NCBI RefSeq assembly: GCF_032118995.1
Contig: NC_092665.1
Location: forward strand, 5,017,501-5,081,500
DNA from: Asterias amurensis
Taxonomy: Eukaryota; Echinodermata; Asteroidea; Forcipulatida; Asteriidae
Direction of reading: 5' to 3'
Length of the DNA stretch: 64,000 bases
Below are positions 22,648 through 34,330 of this stretch, piece by piece; within the stretch, counting starts at the first letter, position 1, and every line of letters starts with the position of its first letter. The position numbers and the translations under genes were made by a program. Below the pieces are notes generated by a model, which saw only the letters and a list, made by a program, of their open reading frames with translations, ran no database searches and was not told where the DNA came from.

Positions 22648-22990
22648 GGGCAAAGGCAGGACACATTAGGTAACTTTCAAGCACTAGTCACGTCTTTCCA
22701 CTTGGTGTATCTCAACATATTCTTAAATTAACAAACCCGTGAACATTAATTTGAGCTCAATTGGTCGTCGAAGTTGCGAGAGAATAATGGGAAGACACCC
22801 CTTGTCGCACAAGTTGTGTGCTTTCAGATGCCTTGAATTTGAGACCTCAACAATTCCAGAAAGTACTTCTTCTCAAAAACTAGTTTTCTTCAGAGAGAGC
22901 CGTTACTCACTCACAATTTGTTTTATACTATTAACATCTATCCATTGCTCATTACCAAGTAAGGTTTTTATGCTTTAATACAATTATTTG
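22648..22990 (+). mobile_element. TTAA-MITE subfamily B (module 1, 3' side)
   Basis: Starts after TTAA (22644-22647) with GGGCAAAGGCAGGACAC. The right terminus is degraded after AAGGTTTTTATGCTT. Confidence 0.75.
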
Positions 22991-24649
22991 TTGAATTTTG
23001 AAAGGCATTAGAAAATGCTTCAAAACAACAGAATTTAGCCATTAACTTATGGTTTGTTGTAACGTACCCCAGAAAAGGTGTCTTCAAATAAAAATCCTCA
23101 GTTTGTTGAAAGAAAAAGCTTGACTTGAGTAGTAAAACGTTCGTGTAATGTAGACCTAAGCAATACACAACTGACCTAATGTTGCTTTATGTGCTTGCAA
23201 ATTAGCCTGTTCTGACAAAATACATTAATATTGACAGTGTATTTTCTTTTTATTTGACCTCGTTTGATGTAACAATTTAATTTAAAATTTAATCAATGTC
23301 TGTTCAATGATAAAAAGCGAAACTACCGTGGGAGTTTCGAGCCAAGGGGGCAATGATGTGTTATAGAAACAATTAGGTGAATATTTTTGCTCGAATAAGA
23401 TGAAAATGTTATGTTTATTTAAACAAAACTAACTTCGGTGTGCTAGTGTAGTCAACACATTCACTTTACTTACCAATCGGGCACTTCGAGCCGGATGGTG
23501 GCGCATTACTTCTTCCTTTTAATTTGTTTAAGTTTACAGATTTTAGTGATTGGTAACTGTAAATGTAATCATTCGATAAATATGTTCTGGGGATTGATAA
23601 AAAGTGATCAGACAGAAACAAAATCACACTACAATTGCACGCACGTTAATCTCCCCAGCTGATGGCTCTGTGGTGCCCGGAAGCTCAGTGGTGACCTTAT
23701 CATCGTGAGACTTACACGGTCTATTGGAGGGAAATGGTTGATCACCCTGGGGAGCCCCATGTGATCTTGACGTCACATTTGAAATAATATTTACAAACTG
23801 GGGGGGGGGTCGAACACACACACTAAGTCCACAATAACATCCGAGTATTATAAATAACGCCCTCTGTTGGTCTAACAATTTGCAGCCTTAGTTTTAACCA
23901 TGGCTTTAATCTCCTCTAATATTCGGAAAGACGAGTGTCAAAGGTTTCCGATGATACCATAATGTACGTGGGGGTACCGAACGACTACTCTGCGAGGAAT
24001 ACAAATCAGCGATACTTCGCGCTTTGTAGAAATAAAAGGGGCACAAATGAAACAAAAGTACGTTTACTTAACAAAATCATGGTTTTTTTTTATAGCTTCG
24101 TGACTAAAATTAAGTTATCTGAATATTGACAATGAAAATATAGATCCTAAAGAAGTAGAACAAAAAACATTGTTACAAAATAAAAACCTCTCCACAACGA
24201 CCCCTTCCACATAATGAAACCGTCCATTGCACGCTAATGCATTGCGCGAAATTTTACTCATTTTCACAGAGCGGGTCACTGGTCTCTGGCTACCACGGCG
24301 AACAATTATATGGACAAGGCAAGGAAACACCAGGGCTACGTTAATATAAAGATCGCAGGTTCATAAATGTCCAAGTAATTTGTTTTTGTGATTTGTTTTC
24401 ATCAAACATTAAACTAAAATGTATCCAGTCAGTTTCTCATTTAGGCCTGGCGTTCTTTTTTTTTTTTTATCTGTATGATTCAAAAGTGATATTACTGGAA
24501 AAAGTCGGTCTGATTTAAGCGGCTGTAAAAAAAGGTTAACAGATGTCATGTTTGTGGTTGTTTGTTTTACTGTTTGCAAACACGATTAAACTATAATATT
24601 GGCTGTCTTTGCTATAAACTGGACAAAATACATTCATTGAATTTCTTTT
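22991..24649. other. Intergenic, between module 1 C1q and ALP2
   Basis: Homologous to 39456-40185 plus 43593-44527. No complete gene is seen. One weak candidate exon is listed at 23643-23801. A frame at 24115-24330 (minus) is similar in module 2, but the similarity is explained by the recent duplication. Confidence 0.5.
23643..23801 (-). other. Weak candidate exon, minus strand
   Basis: A C-run followed by AG gives a plausible acceptor near 23802. The open frame then contains NVTS and a Ser/Thr/Pro-rich stretch (HDDKVTTELPGTTEPSAGE) before a possible GTGCGT donor. In module 2 the Harbinger-like element sits inside this stretch. No protein family recognised; this may be chance. Confidence 0.25.
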
Positions 24650-25330
24650 TCAATCTATAAACTTCCGTACGAAAGAAAACAACAGTAAAGCCAAAATGGA
24701 ATTTGGTCCAGTAGAGGGCGCCCCATTGTGGCAGTTTAACCCGGAAGCATATCTGACCACGTGGGCATTGTAGTGCTGTTCATGTACCCCGTGAAAAAGA
24801 TGCGACATTGGTCCATTGGCGTAAATAGTGACGTCTTCTCCACCATGAGTCTCTGAATCAATTGGGACAAGCGCTGGATGGTGAAAATCGGCAGCCTCTG
24901 CACAAACAAATAATAAAACAATGTTTATCACAACACAAGTAAAATAGTTGGCAAAGGGGCACTTTCCCTTGGCAAAATCGTGTTTGCAATAACTTCCCTG
25001 TAACTTTGCAAAGTTATATGTTTAAGATTTAAAATATTTCAAAAAGTCTGTATATACTCGGATTTAATTTTACTGAGTGGTGTACCTGAGTGGTATAAAC
25101 CAATACTCAAAGTAATCAATTGGAGCTTTACCTGTGTTGGTATCCGTCAGATTCCGTCCCTTCAGGGCCGTTTGCATATGAGAGTGTTGTAAATGGCAAA
25201 CCGTCATTCATCAGACCTTGACATTTATGCAAAACCATTTTGTTGTAAAGAAACAGTCTCTCTTTAAATTAATTGTATACTATTTTGCATACAAATGAGA
25301 TTTTGAAAGATATAGCTTTTAATTGTTCAA

Positions 25331-26388
25331 AGACACTGGCACTATTGGTAATTGTCAGAGACAAAAAAAATATCAAACGTCGAAGTTGCGAGATAATAAT
25401 GAAAGAAAAACACCCTTGTCACACGAAGTTGTGTGCTTTTAGATGCTTGATTTCGATACATGAAACTCTAAGTCTCAGGTCTCGAAATCAAATTCGTGAA
25501 AAATTACTTCTCGAAAACTACGTTACTTCAGAGGGAGCCGTTTCTCACAATTTTTTACACTATCAACAGCTCTCCATTATTTGTTACCAGTATTAAGTAA
25601 GGTTTTATGCTAATAATTATTTTGAGTAATTACCAATAACAATAACATAACATAACAATTAATATTTATAAGGCGCTATTCCATCAAGATCATAGCGCAC
25701 TAGAAAGAAATTAACTTGGAAAAAGGTGAGTCTTAAGGACTTTACGAAAAGCAGACAGAGTATTAGATTCCCTAATGGCAGTTGGGAGATTGTTCCAAAT
25801 CATGGGCCCAGCCACACTGAAAGCCTTCTGACCTAAAACTTTGTTTGCTCGGGGAACATTAAAGCGATTGATCGAAGAAATCGTGGAGGAGTGTAATGGG
25901 ACAGTAAAAGTGGTTATAATGAGGTGTAGTTTTGTTAAAGCATAAAAACGAGAAGAGCAATCTTAAAATGGGTTCGTTCTCCAATTGGTAGCCAATGAAG
26001 TTCCCTATAAGTGATGGGGTAATAATATGTTCTCTCAAGGGTGTGGAACATACTAAACGAGCTGCACTAGTTTGTAGTCTTTGAAATCTGTCCAATTCAT
26101 ATGACGTTGCACCAAATAAAAGGAGATTGCCATAGTCAATACGAGAGAGGACTAAAGCTCTGACAACATGATGGAGAGTATCCTTATCCAGGTACCGTTT
26201 GATTCTCCTTAAGTTACGTAATTGAAAATTTATTGATTGGCAGTGGCTGGAAACTTGCTTGATCATTGTCATATTATGAGAATCAAATTTTATTTATAAG
26301 TTGCTGACAGAATCAGTAGGGTCAATCGATGTATCAGTTTTATTTTCATTGAGCTTGAGCTTGTTAGAAGTCATAGTGTCCACTGCCT
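25331..26388 (+). mobile_element. TTAA-MITE subfamily A split by a LINE (ALP2 intron 8)
   Basis: The MITE left part runs from AGACACTGGCACTATTGG to GAGTAATTACCAATA. After the LINE the remaining end TAGTGTCCACTGCCT precedes TTAA (26389-26392). Same arrangement in ALP3. Confidence 0.85.
25639..26372 (-). mobile_element. LINE (CR1/L2-like) 3' fragment
   Basis: The minus-strand frame 25859-26272 reads as the end of a reverse transcriptase ([20 protein letters not shown], then [20 protein letters not shown]), a pattern of CR1/L2-type ORF2. The 3' end has a GCGCTATGATC...ATAGCGC stem-loop and a tail rich in TTATG. 5'-truncated. Against the ALP3 copy it lacks a short segment near its 5' end (after CTGA/GTTC) and has an in-frame stop there. 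Confidence 0.8.
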
Positions 26389-27104
26389 TTAAAGTTATAA
26401 TTGTGGATGAAACTTACCTCCTCTGCCGAGTATTGGACTACCACGATCAGCTGCTCCTCCTATAGAGAGTACATGGCTATGGTCGGCAATTACAATAAAT
26501 AAAGTCTCCATTTCATTGGTCATTGACATCGCCTTGGCTACAGCCTTATCCATTGCAATGGTATCATGCAGGGCGTGGTAGGCTAACCCGTCATGATGCG
26601 CATGGTCAATTCGGCCACCTTCGTGTATCAATTCAAGATAGTATGATTTATTTGTGTTTGAATTATTGACATTTTATGAAAAATCTGGTAGTGTGTCTTG
26701 TTCGTGAAGAATGTTCACGCTGTCACCATCTTGGTCATGTTCCCTGGGAGAGCACCAACATTTATTATCCCATTCCATAATAGTAATGAATGCTAACATT
26801 CATTGCGCAAACATGGCACCAGCCTCAGTTTAGTTACAATGGAATATAAAGTCAAGATGGCCACACCGTGATAAAGGTTTATAATCAAGCTGTCACCATC
26901 TCGGTCATGTTCCCTGTTTCCATAACAGTAATGAATGCTAACATTCATTGCGCAAACATGGCACCAGACTATTATTTTGTCCAGCCTCAGTTTTGTTACA
27001 ATGAGTTTGAATGGAGTAAAATCAAGATGGCCACACCGTGATAAAGCAACATCATAGACGGAGTTTTTGTCTACCAAGATTCGAAAACTAGTATACAAAT
27101 ATTG

Positions 27105-27253
27105 ACTGCTTCGAGTGCTATGGTTAAAACTATGACTCCCGAGGTGATCCCCGGAGCGTTCTATTTTCCCAAGGCGAAGCCGAGGGAAAATAGAACGCTA
27201 CGGGGATCACCGAGGGAGTCATAGTTTTTAACCATTGCACGAGTAAAAGCGGT
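27105..27253. mobile_element. Foldback element, about 150 bp (ALP2 intron 7)
   Basis: Long near-perfect hairpin: AACTATGACTCCCGAGGTGA facing TCACCGAGGGAGTCATAGTT, and CGTTCTATTTTCCC facing GGGAAAATAGAACG, with a loop of about 13 bases. Absent from ALP3. Confidence 0.8.
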
Positions 27254-27875
27254 CAATATTTGTTTTATAACACCCCAAACATTTCTTAATACTGTACTGT
27301 TATTATTAAGTTACATACCTGAATGCTACAATCCACGGACGACGCGAATACAGATTGCAAATACTTTTACTTACTGTGTTGCATGTAATGTCGTGCAATC
27401 CGAAGTGGTTACAGACGATTAATTTATCATCCTCGAACACGCAAAGGACGTCTGGGTACTGCACGCCATGTGCTAGTCTGTTGGACTAGCGCATGGCAAA
27501 CCGACGCTCTATCACACGGCCAAATACTTGCAAGGGGTGTTATAAGAATACATAGATAACAAACGATGGCCCTAGTTTTTAAAAATGTTTGTTTACAACC
27601 AAAATACAAGTTTGCAGAAAAGTCTACTTTGGTGACAAAATTTAGTAGGTCGGTTGCATGTTTGCTATATTATTTGCCCGTCCATGCCAACCTGCGTGGT
27701 CTTGTTACCAACAATGAAAATACATACAATCTGTGACTGGACAATGGCATCAAAGAGACAATGTAAATACTCCATATAACGAGGTTTCAGATTGTCAATG
27801 ATTTTCTAAGCCTGAAAAAAAAAGAGGTAGGGCCAATAACGATAACCTCTTGTGAAACAGCAGCAATGACACAAA

Positions 27876-28157
27876 GGGCTCCTGTGGTCTTGTCCAAGGT
27901 CTTTTACGCAAGCACCGGCTCGCTTATACTATGAATTCAAGAACTGCATAGTTACTATACTGCACGGTATATAACATTACTTAATACCGTGGGGTCGAAG
28001 CATGGTTTTCGAGGCTGTTGTACCTCATACAACGAGGCTGCAACTAGACCCGGTATCAAGTACTGCTATGTACCGTGCGGTATAGTATCTATGCAGTTCG
28101 TGAATTCAGAGCGGGTCGGTGCTAGCGTATAGAGCCTTGGACAAGGCTAGGGCTCAT
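27876..28157. mobile_element. Foldback element, about 280 bp (ALP2 intron 7)
   Basis: The arms contain CTTGTCCAAGG, GAATTCAAGAACTGCATAG and ACTATACTGCACGGTAT, with reversed partners at the right. The same insertion in ALP3 is at 47556-47879, where the central stem is longer. Confidence 0.75.
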
Positions 28158-28692
28158 GAAACCAATCAACCAACACTCTACAAAAACCAGAAACCTGTAT
28201 GTTGTAATAATAACTTACCCTCAACCATAAGGAAGAACCCGTCTTTGTCCTTCTGAAGTATCTCAATGGCCTTTTTTACCATCTCAGACAATGAGGGCTC
28301 ACCCCCTACGTCATTCATTCGGTTGCCTTCAAATTGCATATGACTGGGCTCAAACAAACCTGAAAGGTAAGCAAACTTATTATAACTGTCAAACAAAAGT
28401 TTCAATATTAAATCGTCCTGGCTATAGTTGGAATTATTTTAAAAATGAAATACTTTGAAGCATAACAATTAAATAATGTTGTTAAAATTACAAAGACTAA
28501 GTTCCATTCCTCGATAATAAAATGACGGCAATATATTTTGAGAGCATAAATTTTCAAGAGATGTACCTACGTCATGAACTGTTTCTGGTAAGTTACCGAC
28601 CCGTTTTCGCGTAGCTCTCTGAAATTGTTTCGGTCAGTGAATTTGACGTCAGCAACTTGTTTCTGGTCATGGTCGCCAAAACACGCTCCTGT

Positions 28693-28980
28693 TAAAATTT
28701 GAGCTCAATTGGTCGTCGAACTTGCGAGATAATAATGAAAGAAAAAACACCCTTGTCACACGAAGTTGTGTGCTTTCAGATGCTTGATTTCGAGACCTCA
28801 AAATCTAATTCTGAGGTCTCGAAATCAAATTCGTGGAAAATTACTTCTTTCTCGAAAACTACGTCTCTTCAGAGGGAGTCGTTTCTCACAGTCTTTCATA
28901 CTGCCAACAGCTCCCCATTACTCGTTACCAAGTAAGGTTTTATGCTAATTTGAGTAATTAACCAATAGTGTACATTGCCT
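28693..28980 (+). mobile_element. Hybrid TTAA-MITE at the ALP2 deletion junction
   Basis: The left part and flank match module 1 at about 1060-1180 (ALP intron 6, with CGAACTTGCGAG). The right part and flank match module 1 at 8230-8440 (upstream of the C1q gene, with CTCTTCAGAGGGAGTCG). The intervening 7 kb of module 1, including ALP exons 1-6, has no counterpart here. Confidence 0.85.
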
Positions 28981-28984
28981 TTAA

Positions 28985-29318
28985 ACACATTTTGACGATT
29001 TTGAGATTTTCAATATATGAACGAGTCCTTTATGTCAAAGAAGTTGCCCAAGATAGGGACAGAATCTCCGGGGACAGATTTCCATGAGACACCGGTCCAA
29101 GGCGGAATCCTGCCATAAGTGTTTTTTTAAAACAATCAAAATGACTTCAATCTCATCCAAAAGTTCATTTGATTGTTTTTTTATTTTTGTGGTTTGTATT
29201 GATTTTTTTTGCTCCATTGAATATTCTTGTTTCCCAAAAGCATTTGTGCGTTTCGGTGGTAGTAGACTCTGAGAAAACAAAGAATACAATTGAAAATCAG
29301 TTTAAAAATACCCTTTAA
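28985..29318 (+). repeat. Module repeat R, module 2 (C1q side)
   Basis: Copy of the block at 8423-8758. Confidence 0.75.
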
Positions 29319-29681
29319 AGGCAAAGGCAGGACACATTAATAGGTAACTTTCAACCACTAGTGAGTCTTTTCACTTGGTGTATCTCAACATATTCTTAAA
29401 TTAACAAACCCGTGAACATTAATTTGAGCTCAATTGGTCGTCAAAATTGCGAGAGAATAATGGGAAAATCACCCCCGTCGCACAAGTTGTGTGCTTTCAG
29501 ATGCCTTCAGTTTGAGACCTTAACAACTCGAGAAAATACTTCTTTCTCAAAAACTAGGTTTCTTCAGAGAGAGCCGTTTCTAACAATGTTTTATACTATT
29601 AACATTTCTCCATTGCTCATTACCAAGTAAGTCTTTATGCTAGCAATTATGTTGAGTAATTACCTATGGTGTCTATTGCCT
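29319..29681 (+). mobile_element. TTAA-MITE subfamily B (module 2)
   Basis: TTAA at 29315-29318 and 29682-29685 bounds a 363-bp copy beginning AGGCAAAGGCAGGACAC. Confidence 0.85.
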
Positions 29682-30023
29682 TTAATGTTGCTCTGTTGGT
29701 GGCGCACTCTACTATAAATACATTGTCATTGCATTTCGATTTCGAAAAAAAAACACTGAGTTAGTGTTAGTAAACATATACTTCAAAAGAGTGGAAGCAC
29801 AAAAGAGATCCATCTGAACAGTATATTTATTGCGTACCCAGTTCTTTCTTTGATAATAAACTTGCACTTTAACTCACAATCATCAGGGAAATACATCAAT
29901 TGAGCGGAAATAGAAGGAAACTGGCCAGGAACTTCAGGAAGCAATCACACAGTGCAACCCAGTAGGGCGGATATACATGTAAAAACACCATACCATTAAA
30001 GCGTGTACAAATTGATCTACATT

Positions 30024-30290
30024 GGTAACATACAGCCTCATCCAAACCAGTGATAGAGTAAGTCACTGCTTTCAATCAGTGACTTTACCACATACACAAT
30101 GTAGTGTAGAGTTTTACACCATTGGCATCCATTCAATATACAGTATCATTCAAACCAGTGATAGTCGGTCACTGTCATAAATCAGTGACTTTAACACGGT
30201 ATTGACCCACAATTGTAACATACAGCCTCGTCCAAACCAATGGTAGAGTAAGTCACTGCTTTCAATCAGTGACTTTAACACGTATCTATG
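30024..30290 (+). promoter_or_regulatory. C1q-2 upstream repeat array, three units
   Basis: Three units with the GTCACTG...CAGTGAC pair; the middle one has lost part of GATAGAGTAAGTCACTG. The third carries AAACCAATGG (CCAAT box). Confidence 0.6.
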
Positions 30291-30464
30291 ATTGGCTGCT
30301 CATCGATTGTCAATCAAACATCGAAGTAGACTGATGGGCACTTCAATGAAAATACAGCAGTATTTAAACGCGCTGCACCAACAGCAGTGCTCATAACAAC
30401 TTTGCATCTTATCGGAAGAGAGAAACTGAGAAAGTTTGGACTACAAGAACACAACATCATCAAG
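30291..30464 (+). promoter_or_regulatory. C1q-2 core promoter and untranslated exon 1
   Basis: GATTGGCTGC near 30292, TATTTAAA at 30361-30368, likely start near 30392, donor ATCAAG|GTAAGTG after 30464. An 8-base CTTATCGG-type insertion relative to C1q-1 is shared with C1q-3. Confidence 0.7.
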
Positions 30465-30606
30465 GTAAGTGTTTCTCGTTATACTGTCGGACCCGGACTT
30501 TGGCTTCTAGATGCATGCGGTGTATTTTAGGATAGCCTATTATTTCAAGAATATTGCACTTTTGGTCCAAGAAGGGGCACCACTCTACCCAATAAAGCAG
30601 TAAAAT

Positions 30607-30772
30607 TAACGGCGCTTTACCTGGCAGCTGGTGCCAGGTAAAATGCAGTAAATTTCACAGTAGCAATTTTGTAAATTGTGCCTTGAGGGGGTAGTTTGCT
30701 AAACTCCAATTTGAAATTTACTGCACTTTTAATACCTAGCACCCTGGCTGCCAGGTATACAAAGCACCGTTA
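30607..30772. mobile_element. Hairpin MITE, 166 bp (C1q-2 intron)
   Basis: TAACGGCGCTTTACCTGGCA faces TGCCAGGTATACAAAGCACC then GTTA; the inner arms TGCAGTAAATTTCA and TGAAATTTACTGCA also pair. Same insertion at 56009-56174; absent from C1q-1. Confidence 0.8.
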
Positions 30773-31497
30773 TTTTGACGGATTATTTTTATCAGCGTAT
30801 TCAACTGAAGTTATCATGTAGTGTTTGGGTCACTTGATCTCTGCCAACATTAGTGTACTGTGGTACTGTTTGGTGGTACAGACTATAATGCCGTTGTATT
30901 TCCTTTTGAAACCACGATATATTGCGTTGTGTCGTTGGGGCTTTTATCACAATACTTGCAAGTGGTTTCCGTTTTGGAGCAGCAAGTTCCGCTGGTATTC
31001 TGTACATTGTCTTGTTCAAATAGTGGGCAATAAAAGTTTACCTAGACAGTTTCAGTTGAATGTGCTTGATATTCTGCTCGTTTTAATGTGTGTGTACAAT
31101 TCATCCAAAAGCTGTCAACAAAATTAACAACAAGTACTGATGAAATGGCATTGTGTGACATGACCACTTTGTTATTTTGTTTTATGTTGTGGGTAAAACA
31201 AAACAAGATTGAACATAATGCAACACTTTCACAATTATTATGGTGATCGGTGTTTTGTACAGCCGACGTGGGGAGGGGCAACCGAGGTGAAGCCGAGTTT
31301 GCCTGTTTGCCCCAAAAGTTTACACAAAACCTGGACCCCGTCACGGAGCATGCAACATTAATTGTTTTTTGTTTACCATGATAATCGATTCCTCTTGTTT
31401 GGGGACAAATTGATACCATCCTCCATTATTGTTACGACAATAATGACACAGTTTATGACAGCATATTTTGTAAGCCAAAACATGGTGGCACACTGTC

Positions 31498-33480
31498 TTA
31501 AGGTGCTGTCACTTGACGTTTTAGCCACCGTATGTCAACGTATGACAATTTTAGCGAGTAATTATGGGTAAAGGCCCCATCACACCTTGACGTTTAAGCC
31601 AGCGTATGCCGACGTATGACAATTTTGGCGACTACGCTGGTGTACGTCAAATAAGTTATGGATAACTTTGTATAAGTTAGAGCACGATGAAACACGCTGA
31701 TATACATGTCGATGTAAGGCGTGTGGCTCATAAAGGCACTGTCACACATTGACGTTTTAGTCAGCGTATGCCGACGTACGCAAATTTTAGCGACTACGCT
31801 GGCGTAAGTCGAACAAGTTATGGGTAAGTTTTGTATAAGTTAAGAGCACGATGAGACACGCTGACATACACGTCGATGTAAGGCGTGTGGCTCATGAAGG
31901 CCCTGTCAAACCTTGACGTTTAAGCCAGCGTATGCCGACGTATGCAAATTTCTCTAAAACGTTGGCATACGCTGAACTATCGATGGATTTTTTTTTAATT
32001 TTGAGCGTATACGAAGCGTATTCATAACGAGGTGGACGGATGCATACCGAAGTAACTTACACAGAGTGTTTCCATAACGAATGCTTAGCGTTTGACGGCG
32101 TTCACAACTTATGTTCTACGATGGTCCAACTACTGCATAGAGCGCGGGGGCAGCGTATTGCCGACGATCACATATAGTAGCCTATAAAGAGGGTGCCTCT
32201 CGACGATTGAAATAATAACTGCACTTGACATCGTATTAATCATCATGCGAACCCGAATTGTATATACCGATTCACATAACTCTGCCAATACACCATTACA
32301 TGGTAGCTGTAAGTTTAGAAGTAAGTTTAGTAAGTTATGTGGTCATCCGGAACACGTCAAATACGTTCGACGTAAGTTCAAAGCATATTACTCATATATG
32401 TTATAAGAAATACGTGTAGACATTATATCGACGTATGTTGACTTCTGATAACCTTACAAGTAACGTGTGTGAACGTGTGTCATCGATCGTATAACGCACC
32501 TACAACTTATGCGGAACTTTTGAACCACACGCTGGCACTCTTAGATTTTGTTGTGCATGCACACAATTTCTCGACGACCTCGCCTTACTACGACGTACAC
32601 GGCGTGTTTCAGCGTGCTCGTAACTTATACAAAACTTACACATAACTTATTCGACGTACGCCAGCGTATTCGCCCAAATTTTGTATACGTCGGCATACGC
32701 GTGCTAAAACGTCTAGGTGTGACAGGGCCTTAACAAGTAATAGTAGTAACGTGCTTTGAACCTACCTCGAACGTATTTGACGTGCTCCGGACGACCACAT
32801 AACTTAATGAACGTGATTCTAACTTACAGCTACCGTATAATGGCGTATTGGCAGCGTTTATGTGAATCGGATACAAATTGGGTTCGCGGGAGGATACTAC
32901 AATGTCAAGTGCAGTTATTATTTCAATCGTCGAGAGGCACCCTCTTTGTAGGCAACTGGATGTGATCGCCGGCAATACGCTGCCGCGCGTTATGCAGTAG
33001 TTAGATTACCGTAGGACATAAGTTGTGAACGCTGTTAACAGGCTAAGCATTCGTTATTGAAACGTTCTAAGTAAGTTACTAATACGGTCTGCATACGTCC
33101 AACTCGTTATGAGTAGGCTTTGTATACGCTCAAAATTGAAAAGTCCATCGAAAGTTCAGCGGATGCCAACGTTTAAGAGAAATTGTCATACGTCGGCATA
33201 CGCTGACTAAAACGTCAAGGTGTGACAGTGCCGTAAGTTAAGATCACGGCTAAATACGCCGATATACGTCTTTGTATTATGCTTTGAACCTATGTCGAAA
33301 TTATTTGACGTGTTCCGGACGACCACTTTTGATGAAATTAAGTAGTGGCAGCGTATTGGGAAATCGGTATACACTAATTGGGTTCGAAGGAGAATACAGT
33401 GATGCCAAGTGCAGTTATTATTTCAAACGTCGAGGTACCATGCAATACGCTGCTGCGCGCTATGCAGTAGTTAGACTATT
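31498..33480. mobile_element. Nested foldback element family with CACCTTGACGTTTTAG ends
   Basis: A giant inverted repeat spans about 31898-33236, with arms of several hundred bases (31990-32320 against 32820-33160). Ends read GGCCCTGTCA(A/C)ACCTTGACG. On the left the terminal 163 bases are repeated in tandem (starts 31572, 31735, 31898). A further inverted end inside (32670-32716) pairs with the 31572 type, so at least two elements are nested. A partial arm follows to 33480. No transposase frame. Confidence 0.75.
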
Positions 33481-34330
33481 CGTAGATATCGTGTCTTTTT
33501 ACACGAGGAGAAATACTCACAATGTAGACAAGTTGAGGAATCTTTCTTGGATTATAAAATGAGCGAAGTGATACGGACATGAGCTCAATGTATAGGGTGT
33601 TGGTTTTATCTCAAACAATCACTGTGTTGCACCATCTCTTGTTGATATAGAGGCATACGCGCCCCACCCTGTATCTTCCCTGTAATTTTTGAATCTCTGT
33701 CAAGTCGAATCCGAGATCCAAAGCCGTCTATATGGAGATCATTACTCTGGGTTGTATTGTCTAACAATGTCTCGGTGAAGGATACCAAAGTCTCTGTGTT
33801 TACGCATGTGATTAAACGAGCTCATCCATTTGGGGGCATAGGGAACGGCAATGGACAATACCATTGTTGGGAGAAAGATTCTACCGGTCTGATTAAATTT
33901 CTTTCCCCTCACCACCCATATTTCCTCTTTTTCTCCTTTTAAAGTTGTTTATAATTGTCTGACAGTTGTTTGGGTGTCATTGGTTGAAGATCAAACGAGC
34001 CAACGGCACCCTGCCGTAAGCTAAGTAGGTACTCAAGTGTGTAGCGGTAGCCACTTTGTTGTGTGGAGCGATTATTTAGCTCAACACAACATAACACTTA
34101 CGATCAATACGGCCAGGTACATAATTTAACACACGCATACTCATTCCAGCGAAACACAAATTGACTAAAACGTGGTTAATGTGGAAAGTAGCGATAAAGA
34201 ACTTCCACAAACACATGGATAACGTGAATAAATAGGAGCTGACAAAAAAACTGGTGGTCACCGCTAGAGTAGCGCCTGCTATGGCTGCATGTTTTTTATC
34301 GTTTGTTTTATGTATCCTATTAAATTACAG

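Larger units (their letters stand above)
24650..28359 (-). pseudogene. ALPL: ALP2: truncated alkaline phosphatase, exons 7-10 only
   Basis: Exon 7 is 28219-28359 ([20 protein letters not shown] with a metal-ligand Glu); exon 8 26418-26618 ([11 protein letters not shown] and ADHSHV zinc ligands); exon 9 about 25130-25215; exon 10 24650-24897 (ETHGGEDV zinc-site His, then a hydrophobic tail suited to a GPI-anchor signal). Splice sites match ALP3. Exons 1-6 are missing: upstream of exon 7 the intron runs into a hybrid MITE at 28693-28980 and then straight into the C1q-2 upstream region. Exon 9 lacks 38 nt relative to ALP3, which shifts the frame. It has no promoter and is almost certainly dead. 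Confidence 0.9.
30465..34330 (+). other. Intron 1 of C1q-2
   Basis: Ends TATTAAATTACAG before the ATG. Very similar to the C1q-3 intron throughout. It contains the hairpin MITE and the large foldback listed separately. About 33480-34330 shows nothing recognisable. Confidence 0.7.

Noticed and set aside
24115-24330. Minus-strand frame similar to 44002-44214
   Set aside because: The similarity reflects the recent duplication; no family match or splice context, and it lies beyond the ALP stop.
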